Notes: generated by a model from the letters alone, not told the origin. Positions 35,601 through 46,589 are shown, counted from the stretch's first letter. The stretch: 64,000 nt of DNA from Sipunculus nudus (GCA_026874595.1 CM049307.1:57276870-57340869); one strand, 5' to 3'. A program made the numbers and translations.

Positions 35601-36590
35601 TATGTATACCTGTACATACAAATTTGTAACATTTCCCGTCAAATATAACCGGATACGTTTACCCATTTATAATTGATATAATGATTTCTGAGGCATATTA
35701 ACATTTGCATATATAGGTGTGATTAAGAATATTTTAGCACTATTTATTGTGTCCAGAATGAGCTGGTACAAATCAGGGGAGGCTCGTATGCAGATCAATC
35801 ATTTGTTCATGTATTCTTAGACTGCTCCCGAGATTGCCCGTGTGAAGGCCTTTAGGAAGCACAATGCAGCATTCTTTTAGCACATAAAAACTGTACATGC
35901 GTATATTGATGTAGAGGTATATGGAACTATCAATGTAATTGAGTTTGAACACACACACACACACATACACATAAACCCCCACACACACTGGTTTCTATAT
36001 TTATAACATGAGAAATGATCTTCAACAATCTAACAAATTTACACATGCACATACATGAAAAACCAGGAAATACAAGCATTACTTAACTTTAAACACTTTT
36101 TGTTTAAATTTGATCAATGTAACACACTTTATGCATGATTGTCCGAGCTATATGTAACCTTGTGTATTCTGCTTGTATTTAAGGGCCTTTGTAATAAAGA
36201 AGACGGGTATTTAACATTACTTTCTTTGTTTCCGGATTCCCTTGGTAATTGGTGAGTGATAGACGCGAATGAGAGGACAGGACAAGACGTGGCCTTGTGG
36301 TAAAAGCGTGCGGGGAATACGGGGAATGTGTGTGAATATATGTTTCAATCATTTTTCTTTCATCAACTTCCTCACTGTTTTATTTTTCGGCTGGATTCCG
36401 TAAGAATAAATCAGACCTCATAAAACGAAATTTAAATCCTAGATATTTTATATCTGCTAGTATAAAAAAAGATGCAGTTACAATTTACGAAATCACACCA
36501 ATAAGTGAAAAAAATAATAAATACTAAAATGTCAACGTATCAGCATTACCCTCACTGCAGTGTATGTCATTGGTATTTCCACAATAAATT
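35175..36590. other. Non-coding with a (TA)n microsatellite
   Basis: No gene seen. TA run at about 35545-35597; short (CA)n at about 35950-35965. Confidence 0.4.
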
Positions 36591-36609
36591 ATCAATGATA
36601 AACCGTTAA

Positions 36610-37015
36610 GTGACATATATTACGTTGACGTTGTGATGACGGTCAGGAGACTGATACACTGTCTTATGTAACTAAAATCTACTTAGATGCACGTCAGAAT
36701 CGACAGTTTGAGCTCAACAACCGTATCAGAATTAATAATAATAAAGTCACTTAAAAGCTGCAGAGCATCCTGACGTGGTTAACGAGTCAACACGAACCGG
36801 ATGTTGCTGAATTGTTCCAGTACATAAGCGACGATGAACAGCGAAAAGTGTACGTCGACGAATGTAATGACGGTCAGGAGACTGATAAACTAAACGTGGA
36901 CGTCGACGAAGGCGACGATGAACCGGAAGCTGCTCCTGAATTCACGGCAGAAAATCGCTTTAACGATGCAGCTGTACAGGATGACAGACTTTGCCATGTA
37001 GTTTGATATTAGCCC
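36610..37015 (+). pseudogene. Acidic coding relic with a repeated DGQETD segment
   Basis: The frame at about 36757-37006 reads, from KLQSILTWLTSQHEPDVAE, through ELFQYISDDEQRKVYVDE and CNDGQETDKLNVDVDEG to a stop, with codon use unlike the surrounding AT-rich DNA. About 230 bp upstream (from about 36632) a second frame reads CDDGQETDTLSYVTKIYL and continues to a stop at about 36754; the DNA block ATGACGGTCAGGAGACTGAT is shared by both. A single-base shift precedes the upstream copy. There is no in-frame ATG. I do not recognise the family; a transposon or gene relic with an internal duplication is most likely. Confidence 0.35.
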
Positions 37016-37299
37016 AGTAAAAAGCTGTTTGCTGTTACTGGTTGCTTTAAATTGTGTACCAGTTTAACTTTTAAAATTTTTCAAAAATTTTAAAATTTCA
37101 CATGAAAATAATTTCCCTTAATACATGTATCATTTAAAAGAGCTCTGTACCAGGATAAAAATAATATATACTTTATGGGGTCTTTTATGCATTTAAAACA
37201 GCCCTTTGATTGATTTAAAAATTAGGGGATTTTGCCAGCCATGAACGCGTTTGGTAAGTGGGCGCGATTCTTGGGTCACCAGGTGACGTCCGGGTCCAT

Positions 37300-37345
37300 G
37301 TGGTCCGACATGGTTGCCCAAGCAACCTCGGTCAATGTCAATCAA
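37300..37345. promoter_or_regulatory. RFX X-box-like palindrome with nearby CRE-like site
   Basis: GTTGCCCAAGCAAC at about 37313-37326 matches the X-box consensus bound by RFX factors (inverted GTTGCC/GCAAC arms). AGGTGACGTCC at about 37281 is CRE-like. The region is GC-rich and CpG-containing compared with its flanks, as for an animal promoter. Confidence 0.4.
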
Positions 37346-37367
37346 GGCCGCTGAAGTTCAGTGTCGG

Positions 37368-37458
37368 ATGAACAATCGCCTGGAGGGTTCTATCATTGTT
37401 TCAACAGATCTTTACCCCGTGCGGAGGCTGATGACGGGGACGTTCACTCGGCGTACAG
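37368..37458 (+). CDS. Candidate first coding exon below an X-box, product unknown
   Basis: ATG at 37368 opens a 30-codon frame beginning MNNRLEGSIIVSTDLYPVRR, ending at donor ACAG/GTAACT at 37459 (phase 1). Its position 42 bp below an X-box-like palindrome and its GC-rich context fit a first exon. The start context is weak, with no purine at -3. No second exon was identified; the transposon-like element at 37996 follows. It could equally be a 5' non-coding exon. Confidence 0.25.
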
Positions 37459-37995
37459 GTAACTGTTCCGGTACGGTCAGCGTGACTGTATAGCCCGGAT
37501 ATAACTAACGCGATGAATGGTAGCACAGCTCTCGGTATGAATACTGGTGCATAAAATTATGCCAATACAGGAGCAATTGTTTCTGCTTCGAACACACGAG
37601 AGTGAAATTCAGTGAAACACACATAAATCATAAAAATATTTGCAAGCATATGATTGGCGAATACATACAGCAGCATACCCTACAGGCAGTTGAAAGATAT
37701 TCGCAGATGTATAGATAGATAGAGAGCGTAATATTATATTGTCTTTTACAATATTTTCAAAAACTGGAAATATTACAAATCACATGTTAGCCAACCCTCA
37801 ACGTGATTTATATAAGACACCCCGTAACCACATATTAAATGATACTTTAGTGGGTTTAACAAGTGTGACTCTCTAACATCCCATGCTCTGACTAAAAATA
37901 TTCACACATCTGTTTAGTATGATAAGCAAATAAATATTAGTACAGCCATTTTATTGATACTGTTGTTTTCTGAGCAGACACTGTTACGCAGTCAT

Positions 37996-39298
37996 CAGTG
38001 GCGTATTCAGGATTTGAAAATAGAGGGGGCGCAGCCCAAAGTCGGGAAGGGGGCTGTTCTGCGTCCTTTAGACATTTCATATATATATATATTTGTACTA
38101 TATATATATATATATATATATATACTAATAAATCATTTTTTTTTCAGATTATATTTATGTTCCACAAAACCCTATAAGTAGGAAGCAAACATATTTAAAC
38201 TTATTTGAACACACTGCGTGGCTGTAAAAATGTCTCCTTCTAAACATATCAAATATTGTTAGTTTGTGCATTATCATTATGTTGATTATTAGTAATTTTG
38301 TAAGGTATCAATTGTTAATTATGTTAACAGTGGGGTGTCATCTATATATAATGCATGATTTGAAAAACAAAAAGATACATGCATCAATAAGTGTAGTGTT
38401 GTAACTTAATTGTAATTCTTAAGTAGAAGATGGTCAGCACACATGTAAAAGAACTGAAATGGATTAAATAATATATGTTACTAAATCTGTCAAAGGTGAC
38501 TGCATCTATTTTTCATGTAAGCTTTTGATAATGAATTCCATAATATAGTTCTTTCGTAGATAAATTATTTTTGCAGCAATTCAGTTCAAACTGGAGCCTG
38601 TTGGAGTTAAAAAGTAATAAAGATAGTCTGACCAGAGGTAATTAAAATACATAAACACAAAAAAATGTTAGAAGTGACAAACACTCATTGTCTGTTATTT
38701 GTATGCCATTTTCCGGTTTATATAATTATTAAAAATGCAGCATTCAAACCGCAAGCCTGGCCATCCATCTCCAGTGACAGTAGCTGGGTATTTAGAGATG
38801 ATTTCATAAACCCAAGAATCAATAAAAACCGGAAGCTTTTGAATAGTCTCTAGGTGTATTCCTAGGGTTAATTTAAAATAAATGAGGCGTAGTAAGCATG
38901 TAGTGAAAGTAGAAATAGCTTGCATGGATTGTTTAACAGTTTTGGCCATCCACCATGAAGTTACAGAACAATCATAGAGCTTGGAGACTTCACTTCTGCA
39001 CACAAACAAAATAGAAAATATCTATATTTACGGTACAGACAATATCTTGCTAAGCTTTTGTTCTTTCTTTTCCATATGGCACTAACATTACCATGCTCGT
39101 GCATAGAGAACCATGAAAATATTTATTTACTTATACGCCTTATTTTATCTTAGTGTGTAATAATCGAACATAAAACTAATGTGTGTTAACAAACATAACA
39201 CTTTCCAGTAGCTGACTGGCATAAGTGTTAGCAAAATTAAAGGGGGGGGGGGGGGGGAGGGAGGCGCCCCTTTGCGCCCCCCTATGAATACGCCCCTG
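37996..39298 (+). mobile_element. 1.3 kb transposon-like element with GTCAT target duplication
   Basis: Left end CAGTGGCGTATTCAGGATTT; right end, inverted, CAGGGGCGTATTCATAGGGG, both next to G-rich runs. Perfect 5-bp direct repeats GTCAT flank it (37991-37995, 39299-39303). The termini match the family of the 17013 element, which also has a 5-bp duplication. A TA microsatellite lies at about 38078-38126. The interior has a 104-codon minus-strand frame (38695-39009) with no transposase signature, so the element is non-autonomous. Confidence 0.7.
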
Positions 39299-39589
39299 GT
39301 CATGCGCGAAGCACATTATACTATGAACACTGACATACAATATGAATCTCAACTTCAACTTCATTATCATTGCAATATTGACAAATTATTTGGTTAGCCT
39401 TTAGCGTTTGTAATTTACCAACGGTAAAATCGTAAACCATCTTTGAAGGACCAGTTTCTACTCTGAAAGGCAATTAGTATATCTTCCTAGAAGAAATTAA
39501 GTGATGTCTGGCTTAGTGTGGGTACTTATTGATGAGTTCTAGGTAACTGACCTATCCATGACTCTATGTGACCTTATTGTAAAGTAAAC

Positions 39590-40060
39590 GGTCAATCATC
39601 CCAAAAGCGCAAAATCTGCATAATTTGGGCGACTCTCTCTAACAGAACAGTGTAGTCTGCACTAGTACCAGTATCGGCATGTTATTCGGGATATTTTTTT
39701 AACAAAGGATACAGTATAAAAAGTTCGAGGCCAAAGGTTGTAGGAATCATTCCGCCTGCTACCCAGTGAATAATAATGTCTTACCTGGCACGTTATTCGT
39801 ATGAGACAAATAATAAAAATTTCAAAATGACTGATATATTCAGCACTGGAGGACAGAGATGGCAATTTCAGCTGATGACGTCAGTCAATGCGACGTCATA
39901 AACCTTTTTGACGTCACTATTGTCTCGTAAAGCGTTTTCACAAGCATGGGCATGGAAGGCCTTCTGTGTGGGAGCGTATTTGGGGCTCATTAGTAAAATT
40001 AGGTTAAAAAAGGCGGAGCATCAGGTCCTGGGTCATGAGGTCAATTCCTGACGAGAAAAA
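39590..40060. repeat. CRE-containing dispersed repeat, copy A
   Basis: About 470 bp, homologous to 46736-47220. Shared blocks are GGCGACTCTC/GGCGACCCTC, GTATAAAAA, TGTCTTACCT, GTATGAGACAAATAAT, GATGACGTCAGTCAA and TTGGGGCTCA. It holds two perfect TGACGTCA sites (about 39877 and 39909) and a near-match CGACGTCA between them. No conserved frame. Confidence 0.75.
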
Positions 40061-40596
40061 TTCTTATTAAAGAAGCATTTTCTAGTTGCATAAAAAATCA
40101 GATGTACCCATCATGTGCGTGTTTTTCATCTTCTTTAATTCATATCCTGTAGTTAACCTTGTATCTTAAATATTATTCATGGTAGTTCACCCGGAACGCT
40201 ATTATCATCACCTGGTGCGACAAGGAGGTGGGGTGAAGGGGTTATTTCTTAGATTTCAAGCGTTTCGTGACAGCCTCCTGTGTTAGTAAATCTTTTCCCA
40301 ACTTGAATTATCTCCTTTAATACGCCCTTGAAGATTACATGACGCCAATGTAAGCAGCATCATCATTTGTAATTTTCATGACTACAGTCAGATTTGCCAC
40401 GAGGTAACTTATTGATGCCTGTTTTTTATGGATGGTCATTTCGAGGGTCCCCATGTTTTAATCTCGTGGTTGTACAAACAAAACGGACAGTCTATGCACC
40501 GTAGAATGGGCGCTTTTTGGCTTATTTTTACAAGAGGCCCAAGAGATTATCTTTACTTAATACACATCAGACATCGGAGAAGAAACTCCTCGGCCT

Positions 40597-40645
40597 AAAC
40601 AGCTTCTGTGGCTCAGGGGGAAAGCACAGGATTATAAACCAAATT
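40597..40645 (+). mobile_element. Possible SINE head fragment
   Basis: TGTGGCTCAGGGGGAAAGC resembles a tRNA A-box region; no B box follows. Confidence 0.2.
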
Positions 40646-40817
40646 CAGTAAACTCTGTATCTGCATTTGCAGTTAATTACAAAGCAATGTTAAATGATGT
40701 ACATTTTGAAACGTCTACCAACGTGAGTTGGCGGAGCTTAGGCACGGTCAGCGACGCATGCGTGTGACTTCTCCTGGGGACATTGATGTAGAGACCCCAT
40801 TTATGACAACCCGCTAA

Positions 40818-41141
40818 GCGCAGCCACCAGCTCAATCGACAACTACCGAGACTACCCACAAAATAAGAGCCAAATCAACATAGACGATAAGAAGCCCATT
40901 TGATCAGCAGACAACGAACACCACTCAAACTGAGCCGCTAAAGAAGACAACAAAATCGATAGTGTATACACAGACTGCAAAGTTACCTCCAGAACAAGCA
41001 GAAGTAGTTCTCACAACTGCCATCAGATGTCGCCCAGGACGTCTACCCCCCACCCCCCAAACAATAACCGATGAGATACCTGCTTTTTCGGCCAGCCCCC
41101 AACCAACAACACCAAGCCAAGAAAACACCCTGACAGCTTAA
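40818..41141 (+). pseudogene. Thr/Pro/Gln-rich coding relic
   Basis: One frame stays open from 40818 to 41138 apart from a TAG at 40881. It is rich in Thr, Pro and Gln, as in PPAQSTTTETTHKIRAKST before the stop and QQTTNTTQTEPLKKTTKS after it, ending TTPSQENTLTA with TAA at 41139-41141. The bias is coding-like compared with flanks, but there is no ATG and no recognised domain. It lies directly before the triplicated ~930-bp unit, which also starts with a Gln/Pro-rich open stretch, so both may be parts of one degenerate gene or transposon protein. Confidence 0.3.
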
Positions 41142-41229
41142 AAAGAGGAATTACAAGAGGAGAACTCACATCGGAGATAATGGAAAGCATCGGTTAGGCC
41201 ACCCCAGAGCTAGCAGAGATATGGCTGAA

Positions 41230-42160
41230 GATGAAGCATAAATACTGATAAACGCCTCCAATTTTCTCAGCCAGAGAGAAGAAAAACAGCGAGCAGCAAA
41301 TCAACAGCAAGAAACTAGCCAACCGGACCAGCCAGCTACTACCAAATCTACATACCAACCACATAAACCAAAAAAAGTCAACGTACAAGAAGTTCAGCCC
41401 GCACGACTAATTGTGATCTACAACAATAAAGTTATCCCGTGCAAGAAACCATTTACCCTTATGTATGTTATAATCAAAATAAACGACAGAAATGTTTAAC
41501 AGTTCAAACCCCGTCCTCTTACAGTCCCCTTGTCTACAAAATGTTCACAACCAATTTATTTTAGCTGTTTCTAGTACAATGGCTATGTTCTGTGTGGCTA
41601 GTGAAATAAATTATATATATAAGAAATAAAAAAAGAGATTTCAGTCCCGTTGGTCTGAGTTCACAAAGTGATAGGATCTGAAGTCATTATCTTTCTTATC
41701 TGATAAAGGCCTATTTAAGAGTCATTTTCTCGTATGAACGATATACACATATGATATACACGTACACTGTGTATACGCAGGCTGGTTGCCAATGTCTGAT
41801 TTTACACGCGTCAATTGATTGTAGCAGTCCATGCCTTGCCAGTCGCACTGCAGTACATGAAACAAACTAAACTGGTTATTCATATTTCTCGACTACAATT
41901 TCGACCTTCACTCTGTATTTGTACAGGGGCGGACCCAGGATTCACGAAGGGGAGCGGGGGGGGGGGGGGGGGTCCAGCCCAGGAGGACTAACGACAAAGC
42001 CCAAAAAAGGCCCCAAGTCCGGAAAAGGGAAGGGGACAAGGCCGCAAAAAAATATTTGGTCTGAAACCCTTATAAAAGGACCCTCCTTCTATGCAGGACC
42101 AAAGACCTCCACGCGATGGCGTGCGCATCCAGGATTAGTATTAATTAGAGACTGGATGAA
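41230..42160 (+). repeat. ~930-bp tandem unit, copy 1 (931 bp)
   Basis: First of three nearly identical head-to-tail units; the equivalent position GATGAAGCAT is at 41230, 42161 and 43089. Copies differ by a few substitutions and by G-run length. Each contains a Gln-rich open stretch at its left end and a hAT-like element fragment starting CAGGGGCGGACCCAGGATTC at its right. Confidence 0.95.
41242..41499 (+). other. Gln/Pro-rich open stretch, possible terminal exon (copy 1)
   Basis: 85 codons without ATG, from after a TAA to TAA at 41497-41499. A strong acceptor CGCCTCCAATTTTCTCAG ends at 41270, so a terminal exon could start at 41271. It encodes QREEKQRAANQQQETSQPDQ, then a Lys/Val region and CKKPFTLMYVIIKIN. 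An AATAAA overlaps its 3' end (about 41478). The same stretch recurs at 42173-42430 and 43101-43358, almost unchanged. The hydrophobic minus-strand frame over it is a shadow. No domain recognised. Confidence 0.3.
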
Positions 42161-43088
42161 GATGAAGCATAAATACTGATAAACGCCTCCAATTTTCTCA
42201 GCCAGAGAGAAGAAAAACAGCGAGCAGCAAATCAACAGCAAGAAACTAGCCAACCGGACCAGCCAGCTACTACCAAATCTACATACCAACCACATAAACC
42301 AAAAAAAGTCAACGTACAAGAAGTTCAGCCCGCACGACTAATTGTGATCTACAACAATAAAGTTATCCCGTGCAAGAAACCATTTACCCTTATGTATGTT
42401 ATAATCAAAATAAACGACAGAAATGTTTAACAGTTCGAACCCCGTCCTCTTACATTCCCCTTGTCTACAAAATGTTCACAACCAATTTATTTTAGCTGTT
42501 TCTAGTACAATGGCTATGTTCTGTGTGGCTAGTGAAATAAATTATATATATAAGAAATAAAAAAAGAGATTTCAGTCCCGTTGGTCTGAGTTCACAAAGT
42601 GATAGGATCTGAAGTCATTATCTTTCTTATCTGATAAAGGCCTATTTAAGAGTCATTTTCTCGTATGAACGATATACACATATGATATACACGTACACTG
42701 TGTATACGCAGGCTGGTTGCCAATGTCTGATTTTACACGCGTCAATTGATTGTAGCAGTCCATGCCTTGCCAGTCGCACTGCAGTACATGAAACAAACTA
42801 AACTGGTTATTCATATTTCTCGACTACAATTTCGTCCTTCACTCTGTATTTGTACAGGGGCGGACCCAGGATTCACGAAGGGGAGCGGGGGGGGGGGGGG
42901 TCCAGCCCAGGAGGACTAACGACAAAGCCCAAAAAAGGCCCCAAGTCCGGAAAAGGGAAGGGGACAAGGCCGCAAAAAAATATTTGGTCTGAAACCCTTA
43001 TAAAAGGACCCTCCTTCTATGCAGGACCAAAGACCTCCACGCGATGGCGTGCGCATCCAGGATTAGTATTAATTAGAGACTGGATGAA
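42161..43088 (+). repeat. ~930-bp tandem unit, copy 2 (928 bp)
   Basis: Same content as copy 1, with a shorter G-run; open stretch at 42173-42430. Confidence 0.95.
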
Positions 43089-44010
43089 GATGAAGCATAA
43101 ATACTGATAAACGCCTCCAATTTTCTCAGCCAGAGAGAAGAAAAACAGCGAGCAGCAAATCAACAGCAAGAAACTAGCCAACCGGACCAGCCAGCTACTA
43201 CCAAATCTACATACCAACCACATAAACCAAAAAAAGTCAACGTACAAGAAGTTCAGCCCGCACGACTAATTGTGATCTACAACAATAAAGTTATCCCGTG
43301 CAAGAAACCATTTACCCTTATGTATGTTATAATCAAAATAAACGACAGAAATGTTTAACAGTTCGAACCCCGTCCTCTTACAGTCCCCTTGTCTACAAAA
43401 TGTTCACAACCAATTTATTTTAGCTGTTTCTAGTACAATGGCTATGTTCTGTGTGGCTAGTGAAATAAATTATATATATAAGAAATAAAAAAAGAGATTT
43501 CAGTCCCGTTGGTCTGAGTTCACAAAGTGATAGGATCTGAAGTCATTATCTTTCTTATCTGATAAAGGCCTATTTAAGAGTCATTTTCTCGTATGAACGA
43601 TATACACATATGATATACACGTACACTGTGTATACGCAGGCTGGTTGCCAATGTCTGATTTTACACGCGTCAATTGATTGTAGCAGTCCATGCCTTGCCA
43701 GTCGCACTGCAGTACATGAAACAAACTAAACTGGTTATTCATATTTCTCGACTACAATTTCGACCTTCACTCTGTATTTGTACAGGGGCGGACCCAGGAT
43801 TCACGAAGGGGAGCGGAGGGGGGGGGGTCCAGCCCAGGAGGACTAACGACAAAGCCCAAAAAAGGCCCCAAGTCCGGAAAAGGGAAGGGGACAAGGCCGC
43901 AAAAAAATATTTGGTCTGAAACCCTTATAAAAGGACCCTCCTTCTATGCAGGACCAAAGACCTCCACGCGATTGCGTGCGCATCCAAGATTAGTATTAAT
44001 TAGAGACTGG
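43089..44010 (+). repeat. ~930-bp tandem unit, copy 3 (ends about 44010)
   Basis: Same content; open stretch at 43101-43358; the G-run is shorter and interrupted by an A. It diverges after TTAGAGACTGG, so the unit boundary is at this point. Confidence 0.95.
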
Positions 44011-44014
44011 TATC

Positions 44015-44144
44015 GCCTACAGATTTCAAATTGCAATATATTGCGGTATGTGGTAGCTTATTGCGATTTGTATCGCGATATTTTCATTGTATGAAATTTA
44101 AAGGAAATGAGTGGGTTATTTATCTATTCTATGTATGTATTTAT

Positions 44145-44182
<38 letters not shown>

Positions 44183-44505
44183 CAACTATGAATTTTATAG
44201 TGACAAAACGATCCAGAACGTTATTGAAGTATTGTAGCCTGTTTAGTGTCGGGGTAATGTATTCTTATTTATGCGGCCTATAAACAGTTTTATCGACTGT
44301 GTTGCGACTTTTGGAATGTTGGATATGATTAGACGGCATGTGCGAGTTCATTCATAATTCATAATTTATGGTATGGCCGATATCCCGACCCTGTGGAGCA
44401 GGGTCTCTCATTCAGGAAACAGAGGCACGGTTGTGGGCAGGTGGGTGCACGTGTTATATCTTAAAATAATAAAAAAAAATCTCCGAAATGCTAGCCACGG
44501 CTGTT
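44015..44505. other. Non-coding with a (TA)n run
   Basis: TA run at about 44147-44180. No gene seen. Confidence 0.4.
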
Positions 44506-44509
44506 TCCA

Positions 44510-44770
44510 TTCACTTGTTCGGCCCATTTCCCCAGGCCATTCCTGCATAAGTGACCGTACATTCGTAAATATTCTTTGATGACGTTTATTAATCCGGGTC
44601 ATGTGCCCGATCCACACAAAAATCTGATTAATTCTTCCTTGGCCTATTCCCGAAATGCCCTGAAAATTTCATGAGATTCACCCGCGTTATCTTGTGAACA
44701 ACGACACACAAACACACACACGAACACACACATACGGAAAGGATGAACACATACTCTCCTAGCAGAGGCA
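44510..44770 (+). repeat. Dispersed repeat, copy 3 (LINE/SINE 3'-end-like)
   Basis: Homologous to 21190-21480 and partly to 4445-4656; carries an ACACACAAACACACACAC tail and CTCTCCTAGCAGAGGCAA at its end. Confidence 0.65.
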
Positions 44771-44774
44771 ATAA

Positions 44775-45328
44775 GTAAGTAACAAACTCGATATCAATTC
44801 AAGTTAATATATCCTGCACCGTAGTCACCATATTCCTCAAAAAAGGTCGCACCGCTGACTACTTGTATTGCTTTAGTTAATGCGTATATTAAGTATGTCT
44901 ACATAGGTATTTAACAACCGTCATAGTTAGCTGTTAAGTTTTAGCAGTGTCTCAGGTGTATCTTTCCTTATTTCGAACGATATATTTAGCACATGCAAGA
45001 GTTTATTTTGCAGAGCGACTTCTTATTCTTAATCAGAATAGACCTTTCCAGCTAAGCGAATATAAGCTTGAGGTTCCGAAAGACTGCTAATTGTTAAAGA
45101 TAAGGTGGAATATATACACTTATCCTTCTGAATATATATAAAACCATTTTGATATTTTTGACAGTATATCAGACCCGCAAATTTAGTATCATTTTACACA
45201 TCCTAAAATATTAATTCAAAACAGTTCCGATTAAAGTTTGCGGACGGGCAAATGTTATTTTGTAGAATCGCGACTGCTACCTTTGAAGACTTAGGAATAT
45301 TTATCTTTCATAATAAGATATCCGTCTT
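44775..45328. other. 3' region of the pyruvyl transferase gene
   Basis: No further frame. TTTATT at 45002-45007 (AATAAA on the minus strand) is the nearest canonical polyadenylation signal seen downstream of the minus-strand gene. Confidence 0.35.
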
Positions 45329-46564
45329 TTAATCTGCTGTCAGATAATATCCTTGAGGTTGTCTGCACCTGCGGTTTTTTGAGACCCCACGCAATTTCGA
45401 GGGTATTTCTTCAACTCCATAAAGATCTTTATTGTGTATTAGTTCCATCGCCAAGTCCAGAGCATGTTCTGCTGACCTTGCAGCCTTGATTCCTGAAATA
45501 TTCCTGCACCATGTGGAGCCATAATTGGTTACCTTTCTCAGTTTGTTGTCTATATAAACAACGGGGACATGGGCCAGGATAGCCAGAATGAGCCCGTGAA
45601 GCCTGTCTGTGACCGCTACCCGTCCTCTCTGTAAAAATAATAACCCATGATACATCCGTATGGTACTTGAGTGAAATATGTCAATTCCAGTTTCATCTGC
45701 TCCTGTCCTCGGACGCCAGTCATCCACGTTAATGTTCACTTTGTTTCCTTTATACTCACAAGGTATATCATATTCGGTTTTCTCTCTGTCCCTCCGCTTT
45801 ATCCAAACAATGTCATATATTGGGGTAAGCATACGAGGTGAAGCGCCTACCCAAAATGCTACATCTGGACACAGATAATTATGGTTGTTTGGAAAGTATC
45901 GTTGGGCCCTTGTGAAAGATTCTTGGTCTCGGGCGACAAAATGAAGGTCCGGATGTTTGCTGAAACTCTTAAGTAACTGTTGAAACATAGGTATGTTTGG
46001 ATATTCATATAAACTCTGTGGAAAAAATACTATTCTGTGTCGAAGGAAATTTTCAGCAACTTTAATTTTCAGATCGTCAGTAAAAAAATAAAACCCCATC
46101 GTACCTCCGCCATGGATAAGGAAAACGCAGTCTCGGCAGTTGGTAACAATTTTGTTAATCTTGGGCAGATCTCCTACATAGTAATTCACTGTTCCGTAGA
46201 ACATAATTGTTATATTCAGTTTTCTCAGCAGATTCACTTCTCCAACCACTATTGCCTGGTCCCCTGAGTTGCATAAATTTGCAACACCTATTAAAATGGC
46301 TTTTTTATTGGAACCAATTAAAGTTTTGTAAAGTCTAAGTATTTTTTCTTGTGAGTTGTCTATTAAATCTTGCTGAGACCTCTGCGCAGGATTAATCTTC
46401 TCTTCTTTTGCCATGACTTTGTTCCGTGTTTCTTCCGTGACCTTCCTATCCGTACCCCTGGTCAATGATGGGTACGTTTTGAATGTTTTCGTTCGCAGAA
46501 AACGATACATTACAAAAATCAAGATGTAGGCACTGAGAAGTCGACGGCATGCGTTGCCAATCAT
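45329..46564 (-). CDS. Polysaccharide pyruvyl transferase family, type II membrane protein
   Basis: 411 residues, single coding exon. Members transfer a pyruvyl group to sugars as a ketal or act as related glycan-modifying enzymes. Residues 9-23 (LLSAYILIFVMYRFL) are a signal anchor, then a polar stem (24-85), so the catalytic part should face the Golgi lumen. Family motifs in order: NSGDQAI (99-105), HGGGTMG (151-157), FPQSLYE (181-187), ARDQES (211-216), PDVAFWVG (233-240), TDRLHGLILAILAHVPVV (319-336), NYGSTWCR (347-354). The length fits a full domain plus anchor. The ATG is the first in frame after an acceptor (TTTGTTCCAG, exon from 46589), which implies a 5' non-coding exon. Substrate and exact reaction cannot be read from sequence. 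Best known from bacteria and yeast, so an ancient transfer is possible. Confidence 0.85.
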   Translation of the reverse strand: MIGNACRRLLSAYILIFVMYRFLRTKTFKTYPSLTRGTDRKVTEETRNKVMAKEEKINPAQRSQQDLIDNSQEKILRLYKTLIGSNKKAILIGVANLCNSGDQAIVVGEVNLLRKLNITIMFYGTVNYYVGDLPKINKIVTNCRDCVFLIHGGGTMGFYFFTDDLKIKVAENFLRHRIVFFPQSLYEYPNIPMFQQLLKSFSKHPDLHFVARDQESFTRAQRYFPNNHNYLCPDVAFWVGASPRMLTPIYDIVWIKRRDREKTEYDIPCEYKGNKVNINVDDWRPRTGADETGIDIFHSSTIRMYHGLLFLQRGRVAVTDRLHGLILAILAHVPVVYIDNKLRKVTNYGSTWCRNISGIKAARSAEHALDLAMELIHNKDLYGVEEIPSKLRGVSKNRRCRQPQGYYLTAD

Positions 46565-46589
46565 GTTGCATTTCCTAATCCCGGATAAC
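46565..46589 (-). other. 5' UTR piece and splice acceptor of the pyruvyl transferase gene
   Basis: On the minus strand CAATTTGTTCCAG/GTTATCC precedes the ATG by 25 bases. The acceptor AG corresponds to 46590-46591. The upstream exon is not located; it may lie in or beyond the CRE-containing repeat. Confidence 0.55.

Noticed and set aside
38695-39009. 104-codon minus-strand frame inside the 1.3 kb element
   Set aside because: No transposase motif or coding bias that I can see; kept only as part of the mobile element.
41194-43247. Repeated minus-strand hydrophobic frame starting MYVDFFWFMWLVCRF
   Set aside because: Antisense shadow of the Gln-rich plus-strand stretch in the tandem units; the plus strand has the acceptor and AATAAA.
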